A stretch of DNA of 64,000 bases. Origin: Tenuifilum sp. 4138str. GTDB taxonomy: Bacteria; Bacteroidota; Bacteroidia; Bacteroidales; Tenuifilaceae. The notes under the pieces were generated by a model. The model had not been told where the DNA came from. It was given only the letters and a program-made list of their open reading frames with translations, and ran no database searches. Location of the stretch: contig NZ_JBGCUE010000012.1 of the NCBI RefSeq assembly GCF_041102575.1, positions 61,048 to 125,047 on the forward strand, written 5' to 3'. The position numbers and the translations under genes are program-made. Below are positions 26,923-35,780 of the stretch, in pieces (within the stretch, counting starts at the first letter, position 1; every line of letters starts with the position of its first letter).

Positions 26923-28215
26923 TTAATCGTTAATACTCATGCCAAGTGTGAAATATAGCTTCACAACCTCCTGTGAGAGCTTTATTTTATGTAACTCCAT
27001 ATCAATTCTTGCTCTAAGCAAGCTGTTGAAGTCGGACAAGTAAACCGATGATGTTATGGTTCCGTTTTTAAGCTGCGATGCTGATGTCTTTACAGACTTT
27101 TCTAGCAGCTCAACTATTTTTTCATCGGTTTGTATTTGCCTTTGTAACGATTGTATCTGCGCTAGCGCCGACGAAACCTGCGCACTACATCCTTCATCGT
27201 AAGCATTGCGCCTATATTGCAAAATGTTCTGTTGGATTTTCAGGGTCTGCCTCTCGCGCGATGTGCTATTCCAATCCCATATACTCCATGATAATCGGGC
27301 TCCAACCAAGGCAAAGGAATCAAACTCATTGGAAAGCATGTTAAGTCCCGGTTTGCCATAGCCAACCCGTGCAAATGCACTTAACTTAGGCATTCGCCTG
27401 CTATTCAAGGCACCAGCTGCTGTTGACAGATAGCCGTTCTGCAGGTCAAAAAGTTTATAATCGGGGCGTGAACAAACATCCTGGTTTGGTATAGCTAATG
27501 AGGGTATAATCCCTTGGGCACTCTCATCAATTTTTACTCCCGTAAGTGAGTAAATTGATTCCGCCAAACTATACCTTTGCGAAAGGTTTGCATCAATGCT
27601 TTGCTCCAACCTAAGCCTCTCAGCCTTTAAAGCGTTTGCTGATGATTCCAGTACCACCCCCGCATTTACACCGGCCTCAAGCTCCTCTATTCGCTTATCG
27701 AGCTCCACGGCCATAGCTTTAAGCTGCCTGATTGCCATATCGGTGGAAAGTATTCCAAAGTAAAGCGAAGCCACCCTTTCCTTTTGGGTGTAAAGTTCGC
27801 TTTCAACCTTGTTCTGCTCAAGTTTACGCGATTCATCTTCAAGCTGATGCATCGATTTTGTTGCACCTCCATCCCAAATCAGCTGGCTAACATCGATAGT
27901 CAACTTATAGTTGTCGTTATCGGGTGTAGGGATTGAAATGCCCGGCATGGGAATGTTAACTTTGGTTACATCCGATTGCCAGGTGGCCTCGGCATTCAAT
28001 TCTACTTTTGGTAAGTAGTTTACCTTGATATTCGACTTCCTAAGCCAGTAAACCGAGTCGGTTGCCGCACTAACCCTGTAAAGCTTATTCCACTGCTCCA
28101 TGCTTTTAAGTAAGCCCGGCAGAGTAACCGTGTTCTGGCTCTTTAGCATATAGGTTGAAGCCAGTAAAGTAATGGTAAGCGAAATAATTCTTGCCTTTCT
28201 CATTGTTAAAATCAT
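26923..28215 (-). CDS. TolC-family outer-membrane efflux protein
   Basis: A 430-residue TolC-like protein with a signal sequence and two helical repeats typical of outer-membrane channel tunnels. ATG 28215 overlaps the tetR stop as ATGA, which supports translational coupling; an ATG at 28203 is an alternative and gives a cleaner signal peptide. It is the exit duct for the ABC pump. Its position between the regulator and the adaptor differs from E. coli, where YbhGFSR uses a shared TolC encoded elsewhere. Confidence 0.9.
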   Translation of the reverse strand: MILTMRKARIISLTITLLASTYMLKSQNTVTLPGLLKSMEQWNKLYRVSAATDSVYWLRKSNIKVNYLPKVELNAEATWQSDVTKVNIPMPGISIPTPDNDNYKLTIDVSQLIWDGGATKSMHQLEDESRKLEQNKVESELYTQKERVASLYFGILSTDMAIRQLKAMAVELDKRIEELEAGVNAGVVLESSANALKAERLRLEQSIDANLSQRYSLAESIYSLTGVKIDESAQGIIPSLAIPNQDVCSRPDYKLFDLQNGYLSTAAGALNSRRMPKLSAFARVGYGKPGLNMLSNEFDSFALVGARLSWSIWDWNSTSRERQTLKIQQNILQYRRNAYDEGCSAQVSSALAQIQSLQRQIQTDEKIVELLEKSVKTSASQLKNGTITSSVYLSDFNSLLRARIDMELHKIKLSQEVVKLYFTLGMSIND

Positions 28216-28838
28216 TTTAATCTTCCTTTTAGAAAGTAAATCATAAAGTCGGCAACATACCTTTTACGTTCACTCAAAAACTTTTGGTAATCGCCCTCGT
28301 TGCCATTAAAAAGCACCTGTTCAATGATTGGTTTACCGGCAAAGGGGAAAATACATGAGCTAACAGTAGTTACCATAAGGTGAAGCACCTCGTTTACGCT
28401 TAATCCCAACTCATGGGATAAAACCTTCATTACATCTTTTAGTTTTTCGGCATTGATGCCCGATTCAGTAATGAACTGTGCAATCATTTCGGGATTTCGA
28501 TTAGCCTCGCGCAGTACAAAAGCAGGTAGAAAGGGATTTCTAAGGAAAAGTTCGATATACTCTTCCACAAAATGCCGAATTTTTTGCTCATAGGTCATCT
28601 CCTTGGATAGTAATACAGGTATGAGCCGTGGAAAAAAGTTGTTCAGCTCAACCTTAAAGATGGTCATGAAAAGCTTTTCCTTTGAACGGAAATAGTAATG
28701 CAGCAGAGCCTTATTAATTCTTGCTTCATCGGCTATTTCCTGCATACGCGCCCCATCCAATCCCTTTTGAACAAACACGCGTTTGGCAGCCTCAAGTATC
28801 TTACTCTCAGTGTCTTTCTCTATTTTTTTTGATATCAT
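28212..28838 (-). CDS. TetR-family regulator of the exporter operon
   Basis: A 208-residue TetR protein. The N-terminal HTH (KILEAAKRVFVQKGLDGARM, then QEIADEARINKALLHYYFRS) is typical; the C-terminal ligand-binding part is divergent, as usual. It is the first gene of the exporter operon and overlaps tolC by 4 bp. A 16-bp palindrome 7 nt before its start codon, repeated 73 bp further up, is the likely operator. Repression relieved by an exported compound is the simplest model, as for CecR. Confidence 0.9.
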   Translation of the reverse strand: MISKKIEKDTESKILEAAKRVFVQKGLDGARMQEIADEARINKALLHYYFRSKEKLFMTIFKVELNNFFPRLIPVLLSKEMTYEQKIRHFVEEYIELFLRNPFLPAFVLREANRNPEMIAQFITESGINAEKLKDVMKVLSHELGLSVNEVLHLMVTTVSSCIFPFAGKPIIEQVLFNGNEGDYQKFLSERKRYVADFMIYFLKGRLK

Positions 28839-28844
28839 ACAACA

Positions 28845-28860
28845 TTAACCATTTGGTTAA
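28845..28860. promoter_or_regulatory. probable TetR operator, proximal copy
   Basis: TTAACCATTTGGTTAA: 7-bp inverted arms with a 2-bp centre. It lies between the predicted tetR start site and the tetR ATG, ideal for autorepression. Confidence 0.8.
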
Positions 28861-28869
28861 ACCATACGG

Positions 28870-28901
28870 CAAATATCTAACACATTTTTTTATGCTCCAA
28901 A
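28870..28901 (-). promoter_or_regulatory. promoter of the TetR/exporter operon
   Basis: Minus strand: TTTG (28898-28901), 20 nt, GATATTTG (28870-28877). One mismatch from TAnnTTTG. The proximal operator lies about 10 nt downstream. Confidence 0.5.
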
Positions 28902-28917
28902 TTTTTTAGTCACTTTT

Positions 28918-28933
28918 TTAACCATTTGGTTAA
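28918..28933. promoter_or_regulatory. probable TetR operator, distal copy
   Basis: An identical TTAACCATTTGGTTAA. It lies just upstream of the likely -33 box of the divergent flavin oxidoreductase gene, so that gene may share the regulation. Confidence 0.8.
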
Positions 28934-28939
28934 TTTTTT

Positions 28940-28967
28940 TTTGTATGCGGCTAATTATCTATATTTG
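28940..28967 (+). promoter_or_regulatory. promoter of the flavin oxidoreductase gene
   Basis: TTTG (28940-28943) and TATATTTG (28960-28967), an exact TAnnTTTG match; the spacer is 16 nt, shorter than usual. Confidence 0.5.
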
Positions 28968-28989
28968 TGATTAGCTAATAAAGGTTATT

Positions 28990-30033
28990 ATGGATATTCA
29001 TACGCCAATTGTAATTAACGGAATAAAAATTAAAAACCGGGTTGCCTTGCCTCCCATTGTTAACTTTGGATGGTCCGACTCCGATGGAAAGGTAAGTAGC
29101 AAGCATATTGCACACTACGAAAGAATTGCAAGGGGTGGCACCGGTCTAATTATTGTTGAAGCCACCTGCGTGAATCCTACTGGTAGAATTTTCAACTACC
29201 AGTTAGGTATATGGGACGACAACCACATTGAGGGACTTGCCAGAATTGCTGAGGTTGTCCATAAGCACGACGCCAAGGTTCTTATTCAGCTTCACCATGC
29301 AGGACTTACCACACGGAAAGCTGTTGCCGAAAAGGCCTTTGGCCCCTCTGTTGACCCGGAAAACGACCGTTCCGTAGCCTTAACCAAAGAACAAGTAAGT
29401 GAACTGGTAGAAAATTTTGTAAGCGCAGCCAAAAGGGCACACCTAGCGGGCTTTGATGGTGTTGAACTACACGGTGCCCATGGTTACCTACTTAACCAGT
29501 TCGCCTCTTCTGCCATTAACCACCGCACCGATGAGTATGGTGGGAACTCTGAGAACAGGTTACGATTTGCAAGGCAAATCATCGAAGGTATTAAGGAGGT
29601 TACACCCTCAACATTTATTATTGGTTACCGCATAGCTGGTTGTTCCCCCACCCTGAACGATGGTATTGAAAATGCCAAACTGCTCCAGACATACGGCGTT
29701 CATTACCTTCATGTATCGCACGGTGGCGAAAAGGGTATTAACCCCACAGTTCCCTCAAATTTTGACTACAACCATGTGGTTTACATGGGAACAGAGGTAA
29801 AAAAGTTTGTAGATGTTCCTGTAATGGTGGTTAACCAAATTAAATCGCCTGAAAGGGCTAATAAATTGGTCACCCACGGCTTAGCTGATATGGTTGCCAT
29901 TGGACGCGATATGTTAACCGACCCCGATTGGGTAACCAAGGCAAAAACAGGCGAGGCTATAAACCTTTGTATTGATTGTCAGCCGCGCTGTAAACGCTAC
30001 ACCAAACCGGAATCGTGCCCACTGGCGGAGTAG
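28990..30033 (+). CDS. NADH:flavin oxidoreductase, old yellow enzyme family
   Basis: A 347-residue single-domain OYE-like protein with an FMN-binding TIM barrel (KNRVALPPIVNFGW at the start, FDGVELHGAHGYLLNQFAS with the catalytic His pair, RTDEYGGNSENRLRF, DMVAIGRDMLTDPDW). The C-terminus has a Cys group, C-x2-C-x3-C-x8-C (CIDCQPRC then SC). In 2,4-dienoyl-CoA reductases such a group binds a [4Fe-4S] cluster, so one may be present here, although the rest of FadH is absent. It reduces activated alkenes or similar substrates. Divergent from tetR with a shared operator region, suggesting a joint stress or detoxification response. Confidence 0.9.
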   Translation: MDIHTPIVINGIKIKNRVALPPIVNFGWSDSDGKVSSKHIAHYERIARGGTGLIIVEATCVNPTGRIFNYQLGIWDDNHIEGLARIAEVVHKHDAKVLIQLHHAGLTTRKAVAEKAFGPSVDPENDRSVALTKEQVSELVENFVSAAKRAHLAGFDGVELHGAHGYLLNQFASSAINHRTDEYGGNSENRLRFARQIIEGIKEVTPSTFIIGYRIAGCSPTLNDGIENAKLLQTYGVHYLHVSHGGEKGINPTVPSNFDYNHVVYMGTEVKKFVDVPVMVVNQIKSPERANKLVTHGLADMVAIGRDMLTDPDWVTKAKTGEAINLCIDCQPRCKRYTKPESCPLAE

Positions 30034-30041
30034 GTAGAGGG

Positions 30042-30097
30042 AAGGATAAAGGATAAAGGATAAAGGATGAAAGTTAAAAGTTAAAAGTTAAAGGTTG
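30042..30097. repeat. heptanucleotide-period tract 3
   Basis: Eight units in phase: AAGGATA x3, AAGGATG, AAAGTTA x3, AAGGTTG. It starts 8 nt after the oxidoreductase stop. Confidence 0.9.
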
Positions 30098-30220
30098 ACC
30101 CGTCCTGTGTTAGCGGGAATAGAAGTAAAAGGTGTTTCGTGTTTTATGTTTGGTGTTATGAAAAATCCAAATATTTAGTAATCAGTCACATATAAGTATT
30201 TCGCATTGTTTTTTGTGGCT

Positions 30221-30595
30221 TAATAGACATTTTTCAGGCTGGCATAGTGTTTAACTCCAATAAATATCGAACTTTGGAGAATTTGAAAGCCTTGAATGGA
30301 AAATTTGCTTTTTTTGCAAAGTGTCAAGCTGAAAAAAAACTATTAAATGAGTTTTCGAAGGCATCTGCTCTTGGAATTGTCAATAAATAAAGGCTGACGA
30401 GTGTCAGCCTTTATGACCATTCCAGTCGGTCAGGATATTCCTGACAGGTTGCTCTCCAGCAGAGCCTGTTTCTGCTTACCTGACATACAAATCTATTAAT
30501 ACTATTTGCTTCTTTCGAAAAACATTAAAATAAAAAGCCTGAAAAATGTCCATTAGAACAAACTACCTAAAAAATAGCCTGAATTTTGTCCATTA
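30221..30595. repeat. 20-bp inverted/direct repeat set in a non-coding gap
   Basis: 30221-30240 (TAATAGACATTTTTCAGGCT) is the reverse complement of 30536-30555 with one mismatch. A third, direct copy at 30576-30595 differs at three central bases. The 721-nt gap 30034-30754 has no convincing ORF. It may be the remnant of a small mobile element; a clear 12-bp hairpin lies inside. Confidence 0.6.
30387..30414. other. strong non-coding hairpin
   Basis: A perfect 12-bp stem, ATAAAGGCTGAC / GTCAGCCTTTAT, with a GAGT loop. There is no long T run, so a terminator is only possible. A further palindrome (GTCAGGATATTCCTGAC) follows about 15 nt downstream. Confidence 0.6.
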
Positions 30596-30613
30596 CGCCT
30601 TTTTTGTCATTAT

Positions 30614-30676
30614 CAATCTTCAACCATCAACTAACAACCATCAACTATCAACTATCAACTGTCAACCATCAACTTT
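30614..30676. repeat. heptanucleotide-period tract 4
   Basis: Nine units in phase with consensus CAACYAT: CAATCTT, CAACCAT, CAACTAA, CAACCAT, CAACTAT, CAACTAT, CAACTGT, CAACCAT, CAACTTT. Confidence 0.9.
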
Positions 30677-30754
30677 CCATGTGCGTCATCCGTGTTCCAT
30701 TTCATTTAGCAAACAATGGACGGTGTACTGCACATATTTTACAAGCCCTTTAAG

Positions 30755-32170
30755 CTAATCTCTGTTCAGGTTAAATTCCCCTGCTTTAAGTCGCTTTAAA
30801 TAGCCTTCGGCCTCGGCTTTCATTACTGGGAATAAAAGCAATAGCGCTATCAGGTTTGGAATGCTCATAAAGGTGATGACCATATCCACAAAGTGCCAAA
30901 CCAAATCGATACCCCAAACTGAACCAAAGAATACAAATAGGGTAAAAACATAGTAGTAAGGTTTAATGGCCTTATCGCCAAAAATATACTGTGCAGTTCT
31001 GGTTCCGTAGTATGACCAGCTAATGATGGTGGAGAACGCAAAAAGTAGCAGGCTAATGGCCACCATATGACGCGCTAAAAAGCCGATGCCAATTTTACCC
31101 AAACCCTCCTGAAAAGCTGCAACTGTCATCCCTACCCCTTTAACGGCTCCATCTACTCGCCATACACCAGTTATAATAATAACTAACGCGGTTAGGGTAC
31201 AAACTACAATGGTATCGATAAATGGTTCAAGCGAAGCCACAAACCCCTCACGCATGGGGTATGGAGTTTTTGCAGCAGCATGTGCCATAGGCGCTGAGCC
31301 CTGCCCGGCCTCATTGGAAAACAAACCCCGGCGAACCCCCCATATCATCGTCATAAAAAAGGTTGAACCCACAAAACCACCAACAGCCGCATGGCCCGTA
31401 AAAGCACTTTTTACAATCAACCATAAAGCTGAAGGTATATCGGCAAAGTGAACACCTATGACAAGAATTGCTGAACCAAAGTAGATAATAGCCATTAAAG
31501 GTACAAGCTTTGAGGTTACATTGGCAATGCGACGTAATCCACCAACTACAATTAAAAACACCAGCGCTGAAATGGCTATACCGGTGTAAAGAACAGGGAT
31601 ATTGTAACTAGTTTTTAAAACATCGGAGATTGAATTGGCTTGAGCCATATTACCAGTTCCTAATGAACAAAGAATCCCAGCAAAGGCAAAGAAAACAGCC
31701 AAACGCTTAGCCCAAACACCCAGCTTATCCTTAAGACCATGTTCAATGTAGTACATAGGACCGCCCGAAACAGTGCCATCGGCATTAATTTTACGGAACT
31801 TTTGCGCCAATGTACATTCAACCATTTTAAGCATCATGCCAAAGAAACCGGTTACCCAAAGCCAGAACACAGCCCCGGGCCCGCCAAAATAGATTGCAAG
31901 GGTAACTCCAACAATATTTCCGGTTCCAACAGTGGCTGAGAGCGCAGTGGTAAGAGCCTTGAAATGGCTTACATCTCCTACATCATCGTGCTTGCTGTAT
32001 TTCCCTCGAACCAAGTCGATAGCATGCTTAAAATAGCTTACCTGTAAAAATTTAAGCCTGATTGAGTAGTAAATGCCGGTTGGAACAAGCAGGGCTAATA
32101 TCAAGTAACCCCCAACATACTCGTTGTAAAGCTGAATAACGTAATCGAAGCTTTCCAGAAAAGAGTTCAT
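30755..32170 (-). CDS. alanine/glycine:cation symporter (AGCS family)
   Basis: A 471-residue inner-membrane transporter. ATG 32170 is preferred (MNSFLESFDYVIQLYNEYVG); the frame extends 15 codons further but without family sequence. Family motifs are present: ATVGTGNIVGVTLAI, GGPGAVFWLW, the amphipathic MTMIWGVRRGLFSNEAGQGS, and about ten hydrophobic segments. It imports alanine, glycine or similar amino acids with Na+ or H+. No operon partner; the 298-nt gap upstream is AT-rich with no gene. Confidence 0.94.
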   Translation of the reverse strand: MNSFLESFDYVIQLYNEYVGGYLILALLVPTGIYYSIRLKFLQVSYFKHAIDLVRGKYSKHDDVGDVSHFKALTTALSATVGTGNIVGVTLAIYFGGPGAVFWLWVTGFFGMMLKMVECTLAQKFRKINADGTVSGGPMYYIEHGLKDKLGVWAKRLAVFFAFAGILCSLGTGNMAQANSISDVLKTSYNIPVLYTGIAISALVFLIVVGGLRRIANVTSKLVPLMAIIYFGSAILVIGVHFADIPSALWLIVKSAFTGHAAVGGFVGSTFFMTMIWGVRRGLFSNEAGQGSAPMAHAAAKTPYPMREGFVASLEPFIDTIVVCTLTALVIIITGVWRVDGAVKGVGMTVAAFQEGLGKIGIGFLARHMVAISLLLFAFSTIISWSYYGTRTAQYIFGDKAIKPYYYVFTLFVFFGSVWGIDLVWHFVDMVITFMSIPNLIALLLLFPVMKAEAEGYLKRLKAGEFNLNRD

Positions 32171-32468
32171 GGTTATGGTTTGGTTTAGGTTATCGCACAA
32201 AAATAGAAAAAACAAAAACCTGTCAAAGGATAGACAGATTTATTGTTAATAAGTTTAAAAAATACCCCAGGTCAGTCAATTGAAAATATTAGTAAAATAA
32301 TAGTGATTCAATATTGAAGAAACTTTCAATTCCAATTTATCCTTTAAAAATTGCAAAAAACATAGATTAACTTTTACATCAAAGTAAACTGAAAGTGCGT
32401 CAATAATATTTTTTTTTACGTCAAATTTCAAACTCAAATTTACCAAAAAATGTTTAACAGTGTGAACT

Positions 32469-33758
32469 TTAAAAACTATAGCTCAACCCTCCTCTAATTT
32501 GGAAACCGCCATAGTTTAAGCCGTAGTAAGTATCAGAGTAATCATTTCCACCATCATGTTCCATTACAAATTCCCATACCGGCATTACATTATACTCAAA
32601 GTTACCAAAAAGGTAAAGTTTCTTGTAAATTGGAACTGATATATCTAAATTAATGTACGCCATAAACATATTTGCCTTACCCAGCAGGAAAGTATCTGTT
32701 CCGGTAGCCGGGGGTGTATAGGTAGTTTTTTTATACAGCTCAGTTATACAATTTCCAGCGCCCATTGATAGAGACATGCGAACCGGGGTAATTTTACCTA
32801 CAATTTGACCTACAAAACCAATTTTTTGGTAAAACATGGTTGCCTTATTGAAATAGTAAGCCTCTGAGGTGTAAAGTTCAATGCTATTTATCAAACTGCC
32901 AATATCAGCAGAAATCCCAATATTCTCATTAAAAAAATATCTTGCATTGACATAAGGACCGGTTAGTATTTTGAATCCTGTAAGAGAGCCTGTAACGGTA
33001 CCCGTTGAATTATCCTTAAAATTATTTGATGAGGTACCTGCCAAAACTGGATCGATAAAAGCGTGGCAACCAATTCCAACTCTAACCTCAAAGGTTTTAA
33101 CCTGTTTAATTTGTTCGGTTAGGCTGACTTTCTTATCTCCTTGTTTTTCGGTAGGTTCCTTTATTATGTTCATCATACTGGCATCCATGGGTTTGGTTTC
33201 TATTACATCAAGCTGAATAACAGGGAAATCCTGATACCAGCTTGTTGCTACGCATAGGGCAACATATACACTTCCCTCCTTTCTATCTTTTCTGGTCACT
33301 AAGTAGACAAAGTTGTCCCTTATTCGTGTATCAAGGCCAGGTTGCCCATACCTATATGCCCTTGGGGTTGCACTTATGTACTTGCTTAGCCACCCATCGC
33401 CCAGTTCTTCTTTATTGGCACTGAAAAGGGTTATAAACCCGTTATTTTTCAAAAACGTTTCATAACTACGGTAAATCTCTAATATCGATCTGTCCTTGGG
33501 TGCAGCATAGGTTATTTGAGTCACTTTCCCTTCGAGTTTAAGGCTTTTTTCCAGGGTATCCTTTGACATTTTTCCCAACGGAAGCAAATACTCATTGAAC
33601 TGTTTCAAATCATAAGTAAGTATGTAGGATCCGGGAAATCTGGAAATCAGGGGATGATCGGCGCTTCCTTTCTCATCTTCCTGAGCTGCTAAATTCCTGC
33701 CGTTTATTAGTACTATAAGTATAGCACTAAACAGGTAAACAATCCATTTACATCTCAT
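32469..33758 (-). CDS. exported DUF4892-like protein with C-terminal barrel-like domain
   Basis: A 429-residue protein with a signal peptide (YLFSAILIVLINGRNLAAQ). Residues ~35-190 match the pattern of DUF4892 (HPLISRFPGSYILTYDLKQF, ITYAAPKDRSILEIYRSYET, FLKNNGFITLFSANKEELGD), which is usually joined to an OmpA peptidoglycan-binding domain. Here the second half is instead strand-rich with many aromatic residues and ends in RGGLSYSF, typical of an outer-membrane barrel. An envelope protein; function unknown. Confidence 0.7.
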   Translation of the reverse strand: MRCKWIVYLFSAILIVLINGRNLAAQEDEKGSADHPLISRFPGSYILTYDLKQFNEYLLPLGKMSKDTLEKSLKLEGKVTQITYAAPKDRSILEIYRSYETFLKNNGFITLFSANKEELGDGWLSKYISATPRAYRYGQPGLDTRIRDNFVYLVTRKDRKEGSVYVALCVATSWYQDFPVIQLDVIETKPMDASMMNIIKEPTEKQGDKKVSLTEQIKQVKTFEVRVGIGCHAFIDPVLAGTSSNNFKDNSTGTVTGSLTGFKILTGPYVNARYFFNENIGISADIGSLINSIELYTSEAYYFNKATMFYQKIGFVGQIVGKITPVRMSLSMGAGNCITELYKKTTYTPPATGTDTFLLGKANMFMAYINLDISVPIYKKLYLFGNFEYNVMPVWEFVMEHDGGNDYSDTYYGLNYGGFQIRGGLSYSF

Positions 33759-34006
33759 GATTAATAATTTTTGATTTGTAAGTAATTATTAGTTAACTAT
33801 CGGAAAATGAAACCAAAAGCTACTAGAATATATATTGATTGAAGATCAATATGAAGCAAATTTACATTTTGCTCCATAGTAAGTCAACTTTTTCCAAACA
33901 AAACTGAATTTTAGTTTACAGCTTTTTATGTTTTAAAAGACAAAATCGAGATATTAATGAACCGCCTCTTTAACCCTAAATTGGTTATCCATTTTTGAAC
34001 ATACTT

Positions 34007-34038
34007 TTTGCCATAATGGCTTAAAGCGTTTACCTTTG
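34007..34038 (+). promoter_or_regulatory. promoter of mnmE
   Basis: TTTG (34007-34010), 20 nt, TACCTTTG (34031-34038). Leader about 96 nt. Nothing else is seen in the 382-nt gap from 33759. Confidence 0.6.
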
Positions 34039-34140
34039 TACTATATAATTTTTTGATAAATGGGGATTTAAAGCGGTAATTTTATCCCATTGCCCAATTT
34101 GCTAAGTTTTATTGTCAGAACCATTTTAAGGGAACAATAC

Positions 34141-35544
34141 ATGACATTCGATACCACACAAACCATAGTTGCCATAGCCACACCGCCAGGAATGGGTGCC
34201 ATAGCTGTACTCCGTTTAAGCGGTGAACGCTCATTAGAGATTACCAGTTCTGTTTTCCGTCCTGCCAAAAAGGGGAAAAGCCTCAAGGAGCAGAAAGCCT
34301 ATACCATTCACTACGGCTCCATTATTGATGGCGACCGCGAGGTTGATCAGGTACTGGTTAGCCTTTTCAGGGCGCCTCATAGCTACACGGGCGAGGATGT
34401 AGTTGAAATATCGTGCCATGGTTCCACTGTTATCCAACAGCAACTGCTTGAGTTGCTTGTGCGCCATGGCGCACGTCTTGCACAGCCCGGTGAGTTTACA
34501 TTAAGGGCTTTCATGAATGGTAAAATTGACCTTTCGCAGGCCGAAGCCATTGCCGACCTGATAGCATCTACTAGTGAGACAGCCCGTCGGGTGGCGCTAA
34601 ACCAGATGCGTGGCGGTATTTCCAACAAGCTGGCAGTACTGAGGAATGAGCTGCTCAGGTTTACCGCTCTTGTTGAACTAGAGCTCGATTTTAGCGAGGA
34701 GGATGTAGAGTTTGCTAACCGTGGTGAACTTGAAGCGTTGATAAATAGTATAATTTCAGAAATCGACAAGCTCTCGGCATCGTTCAGTCAGGGTAACGCC
34801 ATTAAGATGGGTATACCTGTAACCATTGCCGGAAAACCCAACGTGGGTAAATCCACCCTGCTGAACCGCTTGCTAAACGAAGAAAAGGCTATTGTTTCGG
34901 AAATTGCAGGAACTACACGCGATGCCATTGAGGATACAATCCACCTGGGCGGAATTAACTTCCGCTTTATCGATACTGCAGGGCTAAGGCAAACCACCGA
35001 TACGATTGAGAGCATCGGTATTGAAAGGGCTTTTGTAAAAATTGAAAAAGCACGCATAGTGCTTTACCTAGCCGATGCTCAAGCCAACCTTGATGAAATT
35101 ATTAGCGAGGTTGAGGACTTTGCTACCAAGCTTTCCCCATCGCAAAACTTAATTGTGCTGGTAAACAAGGAGGATAAGTCAACTCAGGCCCATGTTGAGG
35201 AGGTACTTTCGGAGCTTACAGGTAAAGGGTTTAGTGCGCTGGCCCTTTCGGCAAAAGCCGGACATAATATTGAGCAATTACAGCAACTACTAATAGCCAT
35301 GGGTAAAGCCGATATGCCCGAGAACGAGGATGTTGTAGTTACCAGTATTAGACACTACAATGCCTTGCAATCAGCAAGAGCCAGTCTGGTTCAGGTTTTG
35401 AATGGCCTACAGGCAAACCTAAGCGGCGATTTGCTTGCCATTGATATTCACCAGGCCATTGATTACCTGGGTGAGATTACCGGGGAAATATCGAACGACG
35501 AAGTGCTTGGCTTCATCTTCTCAAAGTTTTGTATAGGAAAGTAA
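34141..35544 (+). CDS. mnmE: tRNA modification GTPase MnmE (TrmE)
   Basis: A 467-residue protein. With MnmG it installs the 5-carboxymethylaminomethyl group on wobble uridine of several tRNAs. ATG 34141 gives the standard start (TFDTTQTIVAIATPPGMGAI); an earlier ATG would add 17 unconserved residues. It has the N-terminal tetrahydrofolate-binding domain, G1 GKPNVGKSTLLNRL (~230), DTAGLR, NKED, and the C-terminal FCIGK (463-467) whose Cys is required for modification. The last 18 bp are the attachment site of the integrated element and the reading frame is intact. Confidence 0.97.
   Translation: MTFDTTQTIVAIATPPGMGAIAVLRLSGERSLEITSSVFRPAKKGKSLKEQKAYTIHYGSIIDGDREVDQVLVSLFRAPHSYTGEDVVEISCHGSTVIQQQLLELLVRHGARLAQPGEFTLRAFMNGKIDLSQAEAIADLIASTSETARRVALNQMRGGISNKLAVLRNELLRFTALVELELDFSEEDVEFANRGELEALINSIISEIDKLSASFSQGNAIKMGIPVTIAGKPNVGKSTLLNRLLNEEKAIVSEIAGTTRDAIEDTIHLGGINFRFIDTAGLRQTTDTIESIGIERAFVKIEKARIVLYLADAQANLDEIISEVEDFATKLSPSQNLIVLVNKEDKSTQAHVEEVLSELTGKGFSALALSAKAGHNIEQLQQLLIAMGKADMPENEDVVVTSIRHYNALQSARASLVQVLNGLQANLSGDLLAIDIHQAIDYLGEITGEISNDEVLGFIFSKFCIGK
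35527..35544 (+). repeat. attachment site, left (mnmE side)
   Basis: TTTTGTATAGGAAAGTAA, identical to 41986-42003. It is codon-aligned: Phe-Cys-Ile-Gly-Lys-stop of MnmE. Confidence 0.9.
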
Positions 35545-35588
35545 CCGTTACAAAATAACCAAATAACAAACCAATATAAAACACTCGT

Positions 35589-35613
35589 AAAGCCCTGTAA
35601 AAAGGGCTTTTTT
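35589..35613 (+). terminator. terminator after mnmE, inside the element
   Basis: The stem AAAGCCCT / AGGGCTTT with a 6-nt loop and a T run. The element therefore supplies a terminator for mnmE, which may also shield its own genes. Confidence 0.85.
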
Positions 35614-35658
35614 GTTACTATGTTGTTAATAATTATTTTGTGATATTATTTGTTTATT

Positions 35659-35687
35659 AGGTACAAATTTGTACCTTTATTGTACCT
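35659..35687. promoter_or_regulatory. putative recombinase/Xis arm sites, left end
   Basis: A perfect 18-bp palindrome AGGTACAAATTTGTACCT (35659-35676) plus a second TTGTACC 11 bp after the first (35669 and 35680). The same 11-bp-spaced pair recurs near the right end. Confidence 0.6.
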
Positions 35688-35780
35688 TAAACTATAAAAA
35701 TTCAAAAATGGAAGGTTTAGCCTTTTTTATTTTGCACTTAATTGCACTTATGTAAACTTAATTCTATTAAAAGGCATTAA

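Noticed and set aside
30540..30758. 70-codon frame over the CAACYAT repeats
   Set aside because: Most of the product is translated heptamer repeat.
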